From Paraburkholderia sp. BL23I1N1 (GTDB lineage: Bacteria; Pseudomonadota; Gammaproteobacteria; Burkholderiales; Burkholderiaceae): a stretch of 64,000 nucleotides of DNA. The stretch covers positions 6,820,001 through 6,884,000 of the forward strand of contig NZ_RAPV01000001.1 in NCBI RefSeq assembly GCF_003610295.1, in the 5' to 3' direction. This document shows positions 17,563 through 27,493 of this stretch, one piece after another. The position numbers were made by a program, and so were the translations under genes. The notes beneath the pieces are model-generated. The model saw nothing but the letters and a program-made list of their open reading frames with translations. It was not told where the DNA came from and ran no database searches. Positions within the stretch are counted from its first letter, which is position 1. Every line of letters begins with the position of its first letter.

Positions 17563-18687
17563 ATGCATCCGTCCCGGGAGGGCATGTTGAAATTCGCCGT
17601 GATGACTACCAGCAGCAGTCTGTTCAATCTGATTTGCCAATGCTTTCGCGACGATACGATCGAATGCTGCCGCTTCCTCGATGACGTCGCGCTCTCTCGC
17701 GCGATCTATCGCGAGGACTATCACGCCATTCTGGTCGACGCGGCAACGGGAATCGATGCGACGCGCGCGGTGTTCGCGCGCCGTGCCTGCTATGGCGACC
17801 GCCGCGCGCCGTTGATCGTGATCGGCGCCTTTGCCGATCGCGACAGTATCGAACGGGCCTTCGAAGTCGGCGCCGACGATGTGGTGCTCTCGCCGATCGA
17901 CCCGGGAGAACTCGAGGTCCGCACCTACCAGGCGTTGCGCCGGTTCCAGTCGCCGCAACCGGTGCAATCCGAAGATTGGGCAGGACTCGGTCCCTATCGT
18001 CTTGACCGGCGTACCGGCACGGTGCTGGTCGACGAACGCGAAATCCGCTTGACGGTACGCGAATTCGCGATTGCGTGGCTCCTGTTCTCACGCGCCGGCG
18101 AGTATGTGAGCCGCCGGCAGATTGCGGGGGCGATCTGGAGCAGCACGGAAGATATCGTCGGCCGCACGCTCGAACAGCACATCTACAAGCTGCGCAAGAA
18201 GCTGGGGCTGAATGGCGCGTCAGGCGTGCAGCTACGCACGATGTATGCGCACGGATATCGCGTCGAGTTGTGCGACGGCAAGGCGGATGCCGAGGCGATC
18301 ATGCCCGTCCTGGCTCCGGCTGCGAAAACGGTCGATGAGATTGTGGCGATCACGGAAGCGGTGGATGCGATTACGGCAATCACAGAAGCGGCGGGGATCG
18401 CCCGCGGCGATGCGACCCGTGAACGCGTCGGCCAGCCCACGCGTCCTGCCCGCACGCTCGACGTGCATCCAGAGGACAGCGAAGCCGCGCGCAGCGCACA
18501 GCCGTGGGGTCAGTATGCGGCCATGTGGCACAGCGGCGTGGCGCACATCGTGCACCCCGTTGCGGGCTTCGCGACGTGCGCGGTGGAACGGTCGGACGGC
18601 GCTGCATCGGGTGCCGATGCCTCATCCGCGCTGATGTCGTTTTCGATTCCCGCTGCATTGCTGGGCGGCAACTCGCGCCGTCGTTAA
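17563..18687 (+). CDS. hrpG: HrpG-like OmpR-family response regulator
   Basis: 374 residues from the ATG at 17563 (GGAAG upstream); a second ATG at 17584 is possible. Residues ~10-125 form an atypical receiver: the acceptor Asp lies in ILVDAATG, but the conserved Lys is replaced by Ser in VLSPIDPGEL. Residues ~140-245 are an OmpR winged helix (LTVREFAIAWLLFSR, then LEQHIYKLRKKLG and the wing MYAHGYRVEL). A ~120-residue C-terminal tail has no known domain and is unusual for HrpG. In Ralstonia and Xanthomonas HrpG activates hrpB/hrpX. Its place at the edge of this T3SS supports the same role. Confidence 0.8.
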   Translation: MHPSREGMLKFAVMTTSSSLFNLICQCFRDDTIECCRFLDDVALSRAIYREDYHAILVDAATGIDATRAVFARRACYGDRRAPLIVIGAFADRDSIERAFEVGADDVVLSPIDPGELEVRTYQALRRFQSPQPVQSEDWAGLGPYRLDRRTGTVLVDEREIRLTVREFAIAWLLFSRAGEYVSRRQIAGAIWSSTEDIVGRTLEQHIYKLRKKLGLNGASGVQLRTMYAHGYRVELCDGKADAEAIMPVLAPAAKTVDEIVAITEAVDAITAITEAAGIARGDATRERVGQPTRPARTLDVHPEDSEAARSAQPWGQYAAMWHSGVAHIVHPVAGFATCAVERSDGAASGADASSALMSFSIPAALLGGNSRRR

Positions 18688-18792
18688 GTCACCGCGGGAA
18701 GGAAGCATGCAGTCGATGAACGGCTGCCAAAAAAGCACGCGGGGCAAGAGGTGGCATCTGCCGCCCTTGCCCCACGCTTCACCGCCCCCCGC

Positions 18793-20583
18793 TTACAGAT
18801 CCAGCACGCGCGGCGACAACAGGAAGACGCGCTCCATATGCGAGCGGGAGTCGTTGTTGTTGCGGAACAGTGCGCCGATGAGTGGAATCTTCGACAGGCC
18901 CGGCACACCGGTCACGCCGTTCGAGTTGTTATCCACGCTGTAGCCGGCGATCAACAGGCTCTCGCCCTGACCGACAAAAGCCTGTGTATTGATCTGGCTG
19001 CTGGTGATCACAGGAATGTTGTCGACCTGCTGCCCGGTGAGCTGACCGTCTTCGATATGCACTTCGAGCTTGATACGTGTCTGGCCGTCTTCCTGCACCA
19101 CCATCGGTAGCACGCGCAGCGAGATGCCGGTCGACACGCTATACAGATCCGCTGACGTATAGCCGGATACGCGCACAAAAAACTTGGTCTTGTTGTCCAT
19201 CACGGCTTCGACGTTGTCGAGCGTCGCGACCTTCGGCGACGCGTCGATCTTCGCCTTCGAGGTGGACTGCATCGCGTTGACGCGCGCCATCAGATAGCGG
19301 CCCGCGTCGCCGAGCACGGCGGTGATCGAAGCGCCTACCGGCGTCGCGGAGACCACCGTGGTGCCGTCGGCGAGCGTTGTGGTGCCGAAGTTCGGATTGA
19401 TCTGGCCGTTCGCGTAACTGTTCTGCTGATACGTTCCGGTGCCGGTCTGGAAGTCGAGATGACTGTTGTGCGCGCGCCAGTCCACACCGATCTGCGCGAG
19501 CACGTCGTCGTCGATTTCGATGATGTGCGCTTCGATTTCGATCAGCTTGGGCCGCGTGTCGAGCTGATCGATCAGCGATGCGTACTGGTCGATGCGCTGC
19601 GGCGTATCGCGGATTAGAACCGAGTTGGTGGTCTGGTCGGGCTGCATGATCGGCAGAGTCAGATCGCCGCTGCTAGGCTGGCTCGCTTGCGAAGCGCCAG
19701 GCGCGTTGCCGTAGCCGACATTGCCGGTGCTGCCGTAGTTGGACGGCTGCGCGTTGCCGACCAGGCCGCCGAGCGTCGCACCCGTGCCGCCCCCCTGGCC
19801 ATCCGCCATGTTCGGCGGCAACGGCGGTGGACCGCCGCCGTTGGTGGTGCCGCCCACGTCGGTCATCGGCGGAACGCGCTGCATATTCGGCAGCACCGAG
19901 GTCTGCGATTGCCCGCCGCCGCCCTTCTCCTGCTTCGCGTGATACATGTTCGACAGCACCGTGGCCACACCCGGCACCGTGATCGTGTTGCCGTCGATCT
20001 GCACCTTGTGATCGGCGGCCCATGCGTGCTTCAGCTTGAACACGCGAATCACGGTGCCGCTGCGGCGGTTCGCGTTGTCGTCGAGGCGTCGTGCGATCTC
20101 GCTCACCATCTGCACATATTGCGGCGGACCGTTGACGATCGCCGTGCCCGCGCTTTCGTCGTAGACGACCGGGAAGCGCGCGTCGTCGACACTCATGGTG
20201 TGCAGCGCGGCGCGCAGATCGGACGCGGAGGCGTGATCGAGCTTGATCACCTGATGCGTGACGTCGTTGGCGCTGCTGATCGACAGCACGCTGCCGTCAT
20301 AGAACCAGACGAAGCCGAAGGTCGACGCGAGCGTGTCGAGAAAGCGTTGCGGCGACATGTCGAAGCGGCCCGTCACCGCGCCCTGGACATTGCCCGCGAT
20401 CGACGCGGCCACGCCCTGGCTCGCGGTGAAATCGCGCAGCACGTCTTTCAGGTCCTTGCCTTCGACGGCGATATGCACCGTATTGCTGCGCCATCGCACG
20501 GGAGCGGCGTCGGCAAGTTGCAGCGCGCCGAGCGTCAGGGACGCCGCGAGCCACGCGGCGCAGAACAGCGTCTTCGATTTCAT
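18793..20583 (-). CDS. hrcC: T3SS outer-membrane secretin HrcC (SctC)
   Basis: 596 residues from the ATG at 20583. There is a cleavable signal peptide ending ADA. The N0/N1-type ring domains occupy the first ~280 residues. A Gly/Pro/Asn-rich linker lies around residues 290-360. The secretin core follows, with LIEIEAHIIEIDDDVLAQIGVDW-type strands, a VDNIPVITSSQI loop and a conserved end, VFLLSPRVLDL. It forms the outer-membrane ring of the injectisome. It is the last gene of the leftward operon, just after hrpB. Confidence 0.95.
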   Translation of the reverse strand: MKSKTLFCAAWLAASLTLGALQLADAAPVRWRSNTVHIAVEGKDLKDVLRDFTASQGVAASIAGNVQGAVTGRFDMSPQRFLDTLASTFGFVWFYDGSVLSISSANDVTHQVIKLDHASASDLRAALHTMSVDDARFPVVYDESAGTAIVNGPPQYVQMVSEIARRLDDNANRRSGTVIRVFKLKHAWAADHKVQIDGNTITVPGVATVLSNMYHAKQEKGGGGQSQTSVLPNMQRVPPMTDVGGTTNGGGPPPLPPNMADGQGGGTGATLGGLVGNAQPSNYGSTGNVGYGNAPGASQASQPSSGDLTLPIMQPDQTTNSVLIRDTPQRIDQYASLIDQLDTRPKLIEIEAHIIEIDDDVLAQIGVDWRAHNSHLDFQTGTGTYQQNSYANGQINPNFGTTTLADGTTVVSATPVGASITAVLGDAGRYLMARVNAMQSTSKAKIDASPKVATLDNVEAVMDNKTKFFVRVSGYTSADLYSVSTGISLRVLPMVVQEDGQTRIKLEVHIEDGQLTGQQVDNIPVITSSQINTQAFVGQGESLLIAGYSVDNNSNGVTGVPGLSKIPLIGALFRNNNDSRSHMERVFLLSPRVLDL

Positions 20584-20648
20584 GGAGTCGACTGGATGAG
20601 GGTGAGGGAAAGAGCCGCGTAAAAATCGTCGTAAAAACCGCAACCACG

Positions 20649-22124
20649 CTATCGTTCGAGCGTCTCCGAGGGCGCTTCGTGAAACTGCTTGCGATAACCG
20701 TTCACGAGCGTCGAGCGGTTTTGCACGCCCCATTTACTCGCCGCGCCGAGCACGCCGCGATCGCTCGAATACGACCGGTCGGTGAGTTCCGCGCGAATCC
20801 GTTCCATGCGTTGACGACGGATCAATTCGGTCGGCGATAGCCCGAGGAAATTCTTGAAGGCGCTTTGCAGCGCGCGCTCGGTCACGCCGATTTCGGCGGC
20901 CACTTCACGTACCGAGAGATCGCGCCGGTCGAGGTTGTCGAGCACGTAGCTGTAAGCGCGGCGGTACTTGGCCGGCAAACGCGCGCCGACGTCGTCGAGT
21001 TGCGGCGAGGCTTTCGCGCTGCGCTGCAGGAACGGCGCGCGCGCCTGCGAGTCTTCGCGCAGGCACTGCATGGCTACCAGCGCGTAGCGGCTATACAGTT
21101 GCAGCGACTCCTGCGCGCGCCCTTCGGCCTGACGCGTTTTGGCGCTGCAGTAGAGATATTCGAGCTGGCGGTGGCCCGTGGTGCCGTTGCGGCCGATCTG
21201 ATGCAGCGGTTCGAGAATCGCGCAGGCCAGATGCGGTGCCGCGCCGGCCAGCGTCGCCAGCGCGATTTCAAGGCGCAGTGTGCGCTGATAGTCGCCGAGG
21301 CCCTGCTCGCGCGACCAGTTCAAATGACGCTGCAGTTCGCCGATCGCATCGCGATCCGCGCAGGCGGCGAGCCGCAGTTGCTGCAGATAGTCGATGCGCG
21401 AGCGCAGCACCGGCGCGCGCACGCCGAACACCGCGCGAGCGAGACTGTCGACGCTCGCATCGGCGCCTTGACCCGGCCGCGGCGCGCGTTCGCTCGACAA
21501 ACCCGATTGCCAGTAGACGTGATCGCGCAGCGCCGTCGCGTTACGCACTTCCATTTGCACGGCAAGGTCGAAGCGCAGCGTGGCGAGCAGCGCGTGCCAA
21601 TGGCCTGCCGCATCGTCGAGATCGCGCTCCACCCGTTCGAACAGATCGTCGAGCGCGTCGGCGGCTTCGCTGGTGCGGCCCAGTTCATAGAGCACGCAAA
21701 CAATGCCGAAGTGCGCTTCCACGGCACGCGCCGGGTCGATTTCGGGCTCGTCGGCGACACGCGAAAAGCATGCGAGCGCGGTGCCGAGCCGATGCCGGAA
21801 CAGTGCCTGCCATGCAGCGTTGCGGCACGACGCGGTACGGATCGCATGCTTCGACGAACGAATCAGTTTTTGCGAGCGACGGTAGTTCTCCTCGGCCTCG
21901 ACTTCAATGCCGAGCATCAGTTGCAGGTCGGCATGCAATTGCAGCGCATGAGGCGCGACATCGGCGTTACCGGCTTCGTCGGCCCAGCGGCTCGCCAACT
22001 GACTCGCGGCGTTCAGCTTGCCGTCCAGCAGCGTATCGAGAAAACGGCCGGACAGTGCCGTGTGAGCACAAGGCGCGGGCGTCGCGAGTGCGGCTATCGC
22101 GGGAAAGTAAAGCATCGATAACAT
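20649..22124 (-). CDS. hrpB: HrpB/HrpX-type AraC activator of the T3SS regulon
   Basis: 491 residues from the ATG at 22124, which has a strong GAGGAG site six bases upstream; Ralstonia HrpB is about 477. The N-terminal ~370 residues are TPR-like helices. The C-terminus is a double AraC helix-turn-helix (VREVAAEIGVTERALQSAFKN, and LGAASKWGVQNRSTLVNGYRKQF). In the family it binds TTCG-N16-TTCG boxes; eight such boxes occur in this window. It lies between hrcT and hrcC as in Ralstonia. A 15-bp dyad 80 bp upstream could mark a separate promoter. Confidence 0.93.
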   Translation of the reverse strand: MLSMLYFPAIAALATPAPCAHTALSGRFLDTLLDGKLNAASQLASRWADEAGNADVAPHALQLHADLQLMLGIEVEAEENYRRSQKLIRSSKHAIRTASCRNAAWQALFRHRLGTALACFSRVADEPEIDPARAVEAHFGIVCVLYELGRTSEAADALDDLFERVERDLDDAAGHWHALLATLRFDLAVQMEVRNATALRDHVYWQSGLSSERAPRPGQGADASVDSLARAVFGVRAPVLRSRIDYLQQLRLAACADRDAIGELQRHLNWSREQGLGDYQRTLRLEIALATLAGAAPHLACAILEPLHQIGRNGTTGHRQLEYLYCSAKTRQAEGRAQESLQLYSRYALVAMQCLREDSQARAPFLQRSAKASPQLDDVGARLPAKYRRAYSYVLDNLDRRDLSVREVAAEIGVTERALQSAFKNFLGLSPTELIRRQRMERIRAELTDRSYSSDRGVLGAASKWGVQNRSTLVNGYRKQFHEAPSETLER

Positions 22125-22203
22125 GGACGACTCCTCTGAGTGCGGGAACGCGTCGCACGCGGTACGCGCATTGCGTCGAGTGGAGTCAATGTAGCCAGGC
22201 GCA

Positions 22204-22218
22204 TGAAACGAAGTTTCA
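22204..22218. promoter_or_regulatory. 15-bp dyad upstream of hrpB
   Basis: TGAAAC-GAA-GTTTCA is a perfect 6-3-6 inverted repeat that overlaps the hrcT stop codon and lies 80 bp before the hrpB start. It is too AT-rich and too short to be a terminator, so a regulator operator for hrpB is a reasonable guess. Confidence 0.4.
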
Positions 22219-23094
22219 ATTAATCTGAGTTTTGCCGGGCATTTGAGAAGGTTTGAGATTTGATGTATCCGGCGCATTCGATGCCTTGGCCGTTTCGTTG
22301 AGCGCGCGAAACTGCGCCTCAAGGCCACGCAAGGTCACCTGATCGCGCACCTGGTCGACAAAAATACCGACGAACAACGCCAGCATCAATACGGTTACCG
22401 CACCTTTGACCGGTTGGCTCAGCGTCATCAGATCGAGCTTCGAGGCGGATTTCGCGGCAAAGCCGAAAGCAAAGTCCACCAGCAGCAGAATGAACATCAT
22501 CGGCGCGGCGAGCTTGGCGATGGTCTGCATCAGCGTGTCGGTCTGCGTGAGCACGAACGATTCGAGTATGTTCGACACGTTCGGTCCCGCCGAGACGATC
22601 GGCCACCAGTGATACGACTCGTACAGCGTACCGAGCAGGAAGGTCATGCCGCCAAGCGCCCAGAACGCCACGGAGGCGATTTGCCCGAGCAGCGTGGCGG
22701 TCGGCGTGGATTGCTCCTGGCGAGTGGGGTTGGTGATCTGCACGTTGTTGTAGCCGGTCAGATCGTCGATATAAGTGCCCGCACCCTCCGCGACCCAGAA
22801 TACGATCGAGGCCGCGTAACCGATCACGAGTCCGATGAGCGCCTCGCGCAAACCGACTTCCAGCAGCATGACGCCGTGCAGCGATTGCATGAAGGCGGTG
22901 GGCTGACCGTACGCCACGTAGGAACTGAACAGCAGCACGATGGCATTGCGCACCACGCCTTGCAGCAAACCGTCCGCGGTCGGCGGGAAAATGAACATCA
23001 CGATGAACAATCGCAGCGAGCACACGCCAACCAACGTGATGTAGCCGACCAGCAGCGTGCCGAGTTGCGGCAGCGCGGAAAGGATATCGTTCAT
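22216..23094 (-). CDS. hrcT: T3SS export apparatus membrane protein HrcT (SctT)
   Basis: 292 residues from the ATG at 23094, overlapping the hrpB7 stop (ATGA). It is very hydrophobic, with about six to eight membrane segments, and shows the SctT pattern: LRLFIVMFIFPP near the N-terminus, VGLREALIGLVIGYAAS, and GAGTYIDDLTGYNN. It is an inner-membrane part of the export gate with HrcR and HrcS. Confidence 0.93.
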   Translation of the reverse strand: MNDILSALPQLGTLLVGYITLVGVCSLRLFIVMFIFPPTADGLLQGVVRNAIVLLFSSYVAYGQPTAFMQSLHGVMLLEVGLREALIGLVIGYAASIVFWVAEGAGTYIDDLTGYNNVQITNPTRQEQSTPTATLLGQIASVAFWALGGMTFLLGTLYESYHWWPIVSAGPNVSNILESFVLTQTDTLMQTIAKLAAPMMFILLLVDFAFGFAAKSASKLDLMTLSQPVKGAVTVLMLALFVGIFVDQVRDQVTLRGLEAQFRALNETAKASNAPDTSNLKPSQMPGKTQIN

Positions 23095-23618
23095 GCGTGC
23101 GCCCTGCGCGCCTGGAAACGTCGTGCGAGCGCGGTTTCTTCGGCCTCTTCGTCGCTCGCGTCGCTGGTGGCGTTCTCCTGAACGCGACGGATATCGCGAA
23201 TCCGCTCGCCGCACAGGTCGATACGGCCTTGATTCAAGGCGATATCGCGTTGCGTCTGCGCGATCGCGGCGGCGTTCTCCTGCACCGCGGCTTCGGCTTG
23301 CGCGAATTCCGCTTCGAGCACACGCAGCCGGTCGTTCACCACGCCGATGTACAGGCGGCAGTTGTTCAGATCATCGAGCGAAAACGGCTCGGTGCCGGTC
23401 ATCATGCCGTCGATGCGATGCTGGTAGAACTGCAGCACGCCGGTCTCGTGCGCGACCTGTTCCGCCTTCGCCTCACGCGCGGCTTCGCGTTGCAGATGCG
23501 CGTTGCGCTGCGCCGTCAGCGTCGCACGCAAAGTTTCGTCGAGGCGGCGGCGCCGCGTGCATGAACGTTCGAGCGCGACGATGCGCCGTTGTTGCATCCC
23601 CAGAGATCCCGCCGCCAT
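23091..23618 (-). CDS. hrpB7: T3SS stalk-like protein HrpB7 (SctO)
   Basis: 175 residues, almost wholly charged coiled coil: long Arg/Glu/Gln/Ala heptads from residue ~15 to ~150. In Hrp2 systems this position, directly after hrcN, is occupied by HrpB7, the FliJ/YscO-like stalk that couples the ATPase to the export gate. The ATG overlaps the hrcN stop and the stop overlaps hrcT, showing tight coupling. Confidence 0.85.
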   Translation of the reverse strand: MAAGSLGMQQRRIVALERSCTRRRRLDETLRATLTAQRNAHLQREAAREAKAEQVAHETGVLQFYQHRIDGMMTGTEPFSLDDLNNCRLYIGVVNDRLRVLEAEFAQAEAAVQENAAAIAQTQRDIALNQGRIDLCGERIRDIRRVQENATSDASDEEAEETALARRFQARRAHA

Positions 23619-24967
23619 CAGCCGGGCCCGCTCAGGTCGTACAGCAGCGCTTCGGTTTCGTTCGGCGCGGCGTAGTCGCCAGTACCTTGGGACAGGAACG
23701 CCTTGATCGCGTCGGCCTTGGCGATGGCTTCGTCGGCGAGCGCATTGGCGCCGGGCTGATATTCGCCGATCTGCAACAGCATCTCCACCTCGCGATGCTT
23801 CGCCATCAATTCGCGAATCCGTGCAGCGGCCTGCACATAATCGTTGGGCACGACTTGCGGCATCACGCGCGACAAACTGGCGAGCACGTCGATCGCGGGG
23901 TACTGGTTCTTCGCCGCGATCTCGCGCGACAGGATCATGTGGCCGTCGAGAATCCCGCGCACTTCTTCGGCGATCGGATCGCTGCCGCTGTCGTCTTCGG
24001 CGAGCACGGTGTAGAGCGCGGTGATCGAACCCGTCTCGCCCATTCCCGCGCGTTCCAGCAGGCGCGGCAATTCGGCGAAGATCGACGGCGGGAAACCGCG
24101 TCTCGCGGGCGGTTCGCCCGCGGCCAGGCCGATCTCGCGGCCGGCGCGCGCGAAACGCGTGAGCGAATCCATCATCAGCAGCACGCGCTGGCCGCGGTCA
24201 CGAAAATATTCGGCAATCGCGGTCGCCACGTAGGCCGCTTTCGCGCGCTCCATCGACGAACGGTCCGAGGTCGCGCACACCACCACCGAGCGCGCCATGC
24301 CCTCCGGCCCGAGAATCAACTCGACGAACTCGCGCACTTCGCGGCCGCGTTCGCCGATCAGCGCGATCACGTTGACGTCGCACGAAGCGCCACGTGCGAA
24401 CATGCCCAGCAAGGTGCTTTTACCCACACCGGCAGGCGCGAAAATGCCCATCCGCTGGCCCTCGGCCAGCGTCATCATCGCGTCGACGGCGCGCACGCCG
24501 GTCGGCAATGGCGCTTCGATCATGCGGCGGCTCATCGGGTCGGGCGGCGACGCGAAAATCGGCCGCAAGGTGTCGGAGTGAATCGGCGGACCGCCATCCA
24601 CCGGTTCGCCGAGGCTGTCGATCACGCGGCCCAGCAACATGTCGCCGACTTTCACCGCCAGCGAGCGGCCGAGACCGATCACCTGGGTCGAACGCGAAAT
24701 GTGTTCGAGGCGCGAGAACGGCGACAGCAGCGCCACGTCGCGCGTGAAGCCGATCACCTCGGCATGCTGAAGCAGGGTGCCGTTCGGTGCGCGCAATTCG
24801 CACAGCTCGCCGAGCGACAGATCGAGACCGGCCACCTTGATAAGCGTGCCGATCACTTCCAGTACTTTGCCGGTGCGCGTGACGCCCGGCACGGCGAGAA
24901 TCTCGCGTTCGATCTCGTCGGTGAGGCGGTCGAAATCAACCGTGCGGGTCAGCCATGGCGTGCTCAT
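23618..24967 (-). CDS. hrcN: T3SS ATPase HrcN (SctN)
   Basis: 449 residues of the flagellar/F1-type ATPase family. The Walker A is [16 protein letters not shown] near residue 180, with [14 protein letters not shown] and [25 protein letters not shown] following as expected. It unfolds substrates and releases them from chaperones at the cytoplasmic face. The four-base overlap with hrcL and the ATGA overlap with hrpB7 mark one transcript. Confidence 0.97.
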   Translation of the reverse strand: MSTPWLTRTVDFDRLTDEIEREILAVPGVTRTGKVLEVIGTLIKVAGLDLSLGELCELRAPNGTLLQHAEVIGFTRDVALLSPFSRLEHISRSTQVIGLGRSLAVKVGDMLLGRVIDSLGEPVDGGPPIHSDTLRPIFASPPDPMSRRMIEAPLPTGVRAVDAMMTLAEGQRMGIFAPAGVGKSTLLGMFARGASCDVNVIALIGERGREVREFVELILGPEGMARSVVVCATSDRSSMERAKAAYVATAIAEYFRDRGQRVLLMMDSLTRFARAGREIGLAAGEPPARRGFPPSIFAELPRLLERAGMGETGSITALYTVLAEDDSGSDPIAEEVRGILDGHMILSREIAAKNQYPAIDVLASLSRVMPQVVPNDYVQAAARIRELMAKHREVEMLLQIGEYQPGANALADEAIAKADAIKAFLSQGTGDYAAPNETEALLYDLSGPG

Positions 24968-25776
24968 GCGGCCTCCTCGTCATCGCGGATGGCGTAGCCT
25001 GAGTTGTCCGCTGCGAGATCTTCGCTCTGAGCATCCGCATCGGCTTCTTCGACCGAGCGCTTCAGCGCGCGTGACACGGCGCTGCGCATGGCGCGCAATT
25101 GCGTGTCGAGACTCGCATCCACGGTGCCGAAGTCGGACTCGCAGACGCAGCTGCCGGGATCGAGCCGTTTGTCAGCGATCACCGAAAGGGGGATGGGCTG
25201 CCCGAGATCGCGCCAGCGCGAGGCGAGCCGGTCGAAGGTGGCTTTGGCTTCGGCGTAGTCGTCGGGATGGACGGCGACGCGCAGATAGGTCGCGCCTTCC
25301 ACGATGCGGTCGACTGTCGCGAGCGCCCGTTCGAACAGCGCCTCGTGACGCTCCACGCGCACGATCTGCTCGACCGCCGAGGCGACGATCTGCGCAAGCC
25401 GCTCGCGCATGCGAATCTGCAACTGGCTCTGCGCATTGGCGACGTCGGCGAGGCGCTGCATCCAGTCGGCGAGCGCGCGATCGCAGCCGTCGCGGTAGCC
25501 CTGCTCGCTGGCGGTTTCGTATTCGCGCTGCGCCTGCTCCGCAATCTGGGCGGCTTGCGCGTGACCAGCTTCGACAATGCGTGCCGCCTCGTCGCGCGCG
25601 TCGGCGAGCAGTGCGTCGCGTTCGACAGCGAGCGCCGCGTAGGCTTCGTCGATCGAGACCAGTTCGCCGAAGGTCGCGCGTGGAATCACATCCGCAGCCA
25701 CGCCGACTCTTGCGGAAGAACCGTATGCATCGATTTCGCCGAAGGCGGAGCGCGCGTGCTTCAACCAAATAGCCAT
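24964..25776 (-). CDS. hrcL: T3SS ATPase stator HrcL / HrpB5 (SctL)
   Basis: 270 residues of the FliH/YscL family. The N-terminal ~100 residues are an Ala/Glu/Gln-rich helix, followed by a VxVHPDDY-containing C-terminal domain ([14 protein letters not shown]) and [25 protein letters not shown] ending, the usual SctL signature. It binds HrcN. It is longer than average owing to an acidic tail of ~35 residues. It overlaps hrpB4 by 16 bp. Confidence 0.92.
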   Translation of the reverse strand: MAIWLKHARSAFGEIDAYGSSARVGVAADVIPRATFGELVSIDEAYAALAVERDALLADARDEAARIVEAGHAQAAQIAEQAQREYETASEQGYRDGCDRALADWMQRLADVANAQSQLQIRMRERLAQIVASAVEQIVRVERHEALFERALATVDRIVEGATYLRVAVHPDDYAEAKATFDRLASRWRDLGQPIPLSVIADKRLDPGSCVCESDFGTVDASLDTQLRAMRSAVSRALKRSVEEADADAQSEDLAADNSGYAIRDDEEAA

Positions 25777-26555
25777 GCAAACTCCGGTAGCAGATCAGAC
25801 AGACGGGCGAACAGCCGTGCCGAGCCGGGCGCATCGAGCCCTTCCGGCACGGACGCAAGCCATGCGGGAGTCGGCAGCACGCGCGGCAACGCGAGCCGCA
25901 GCAGCGGGAATGGCACGCGTGCGCTTTCGGTTGGGTCGCTAGCGACATTTGCACCGCTCGCTGCCTGCGCACCGCCCAGATCGCGCAACAGCAGCGCGCA
26001 GCCCTCCACCGCCAGCGACCCGGCATCCAGCGCCGTCAACGGCGGCATGGCGGCCCGCGCGGCGAGGCGCGCGATATCGGGCGCATCGGCAAGATGCGCG
26101 TCCTGCGTGAGACGGTCGATGCCCACACCGGTCCACTCCGACAGTTGCGAACGCGTGCGTTTATCGATCAGACGACGTGCCTCGGCGCGCCGGAACGACA
26201 GCGCGCGCATGCGCAAAACTTGCAGTGCGTGGTGAACCGGCAGCACGTCGAGCAGCACGGCATTCGGCTGCGCGGTGCCGGCAGGCGTCGGCTTCAGCGC
26301 GGTTTGCGTCAGGGTTGCGAACGAAGGCGGTTTAACGCCCGCGGCCTCGGCGAGCGCCTGCGAACAGCGTTCGACCGCCGCCGCCCCCGCACGCGTGAGC
26401 GCGCCGCGCCAGTGTTCCAGTTGCGCCGCATTCGCGCCGAGCATCGCGGCGCTCCACGACGGGTCAGCCCAGTGGGCCGTGCTCGCGAGGTTGCGGCGAT
26501 ACGAATCGAGCGCCGCGGCCACGCGCATGAAAGGCAAATCGGTCGGCGCGTTCAT
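25761..26555 (-). CDS. hrpB4: T3SS accessory protein HrpB4 (SctK-like)
   Basis: 264 residues, helical and Ala/Leu-rich with no signal or membrane segment. Recognition rests on position between hrcJ and hrcL and on general resemblance to HrpB4, a sorting-platform component of the SctK class. It ends [11 protein letters not shown]. It is in the same operon and overlaps hrcL. Confidence 0.8.
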   Translation of the reverse strand: MNAPTDLPFMRVAAALDSYRRNLASTAHWADPSWSAAMLGANAAQLEHWRGALTRAGAAAVERCSQALAEAAGVKPPSFATLTQTALKPTPAGTAQPNAVLLDVLPVHHALQVLRMRALSFRRAEARRLIDKRTRSQLSEWTGVGIDRLTQDAHLADAPDIARLAARAAMPPLTALDAGSLAVEGCALLLRDLGGAQAASGANVASDPTESARVPFPLLRLALPRVLPTPAWLASVPEGLDAPGSARLFARLSDLLPEFAWLFG

Positions 26556-26573
26556 CGTAGCCGCGTCGCCGGA

Positions 26574-27407
26574 TCAGTTCGCGGGGCGCAGACGGCGCAA
26601 GCGCGCCAGCAATCCAGCGAAGCGGCCGCTCGCGGGCGCGCCCGTTCCAGCAGCAGCACCGCCCGCCTCGCCGGCAGTCCGTCCCGTCAGCAGGCCACGG
26701 CGTGCCAGCACCAGTAGCGCCGTCGCCGCCAGCACCACCACACCGGCCAGCGCGCCGATCAACCACGCCGGCATGCTCGTGCTCTGCGGCAATTGCGAGT
26801 ATTCGACCGGATCTGCCGCGACCGCGGTCACGCTGACCTGATCGTAGGTCAGTCCTTCCACGCTGTGCATGACCAGCGTCTTGATCTGCGGCACCAGCGC
26901 GCCGATGTCGGAGTCGCGCCGGTACTTGATGAATACCGCCGCCGACGAAGGCTTGATGGTCTGCGCCAAGGGATCGTTATTCGGCAACACGATCTGCACG
27001 CGCGCCACCAGCACGCCGTCGATCTTCGACAAGGTCGACGACAACTCCTGCGAGGTGCCGTAGATAAAGCGCACGCGCTCCTCGGTCGGCGTCGATACAA
27101 GACCGTCTTTCTTGAACAGCGCGCCGAGGTCGTCGAACTTGTTGTGCGGCAAACCGCGCGCGCGTAGCACTTCCATCGCGCGCACCATCTGCGCGTCGTC
27201 GACGTCGAGCGACCAGGTCTTGCCCGCGTCCGAGGTATCTTTCGACGCATCCACGCCGCGCTCCAGCAGCGCGACCACCATCTCGTTGACGTCCTGCTCG
27301 GACAGGTTGCCGTACAGCTCCTTCTTGCAGCCGCCCAGCATCAGGCATAGCGCGAGCACACAGAGCAACGGCGCGGCGCGGCGGCGGATCGGCACTCGGT
27401 CGAACAT
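26574..27407 (-). CDS. hrcJ: T3SS inner-membrane ring lipoprotein HrcJ (SctJ)
   Basis: 277 residues of the YscJ/PrgK family. A signal peptide ends in a lipobox (LMLGGC), followed by KKELYGNLSEQDVNEMVVALL. The two ring-building motifs are present (FIYGTSQELSSTLSKIDGV and ARVQIVLP). A single C-terminal membrane helix lies near residues 212-235, followed by a basic tail. It forms the inner ring with HrcD. Confidence 0.96.
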   Translation of the reverse strand: MFDRVPIRRRAAPLLCVLALCLMLGGCKKELYGNLSEQDVNEMVVALLERGVDASKDTSDAGKTWSLDVDDAQMVRAMEVLRARGLPHNKFDDLGALFKKDGLVSTPTEERVRFIYGTSQELSSTLSKIDGVLVARVQIVLPNNDPLAQTIKPSSAAVFIKYRRDSDIGALVPQIKTLVMHSVEGLTYDQVSVTAVAADPVEYSQLPQSTSMPAWLIGALAGVVVLAATALLVLARRGLLTGRTAGEAGGAAAGTGAPASGRFAGLLARLRRLRPAN

Positions 27408-27493
27408 GGTGGCGGCGTCTCGCTTCGTGTGCAGAAGATTCGCCCCTGCGCGGCGCCACGTTCCGGTGGCGCGCGCAGGAGCGTGCAGGTGCG

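Noticed and set aside
23057..24997. Long open frame on the + strand opposite hrcN and hrpB7
   Set aside because: It is an antisense shadow caused by high GC; the minus-strand frames carry complete HrcN and HrpB7 signatures.
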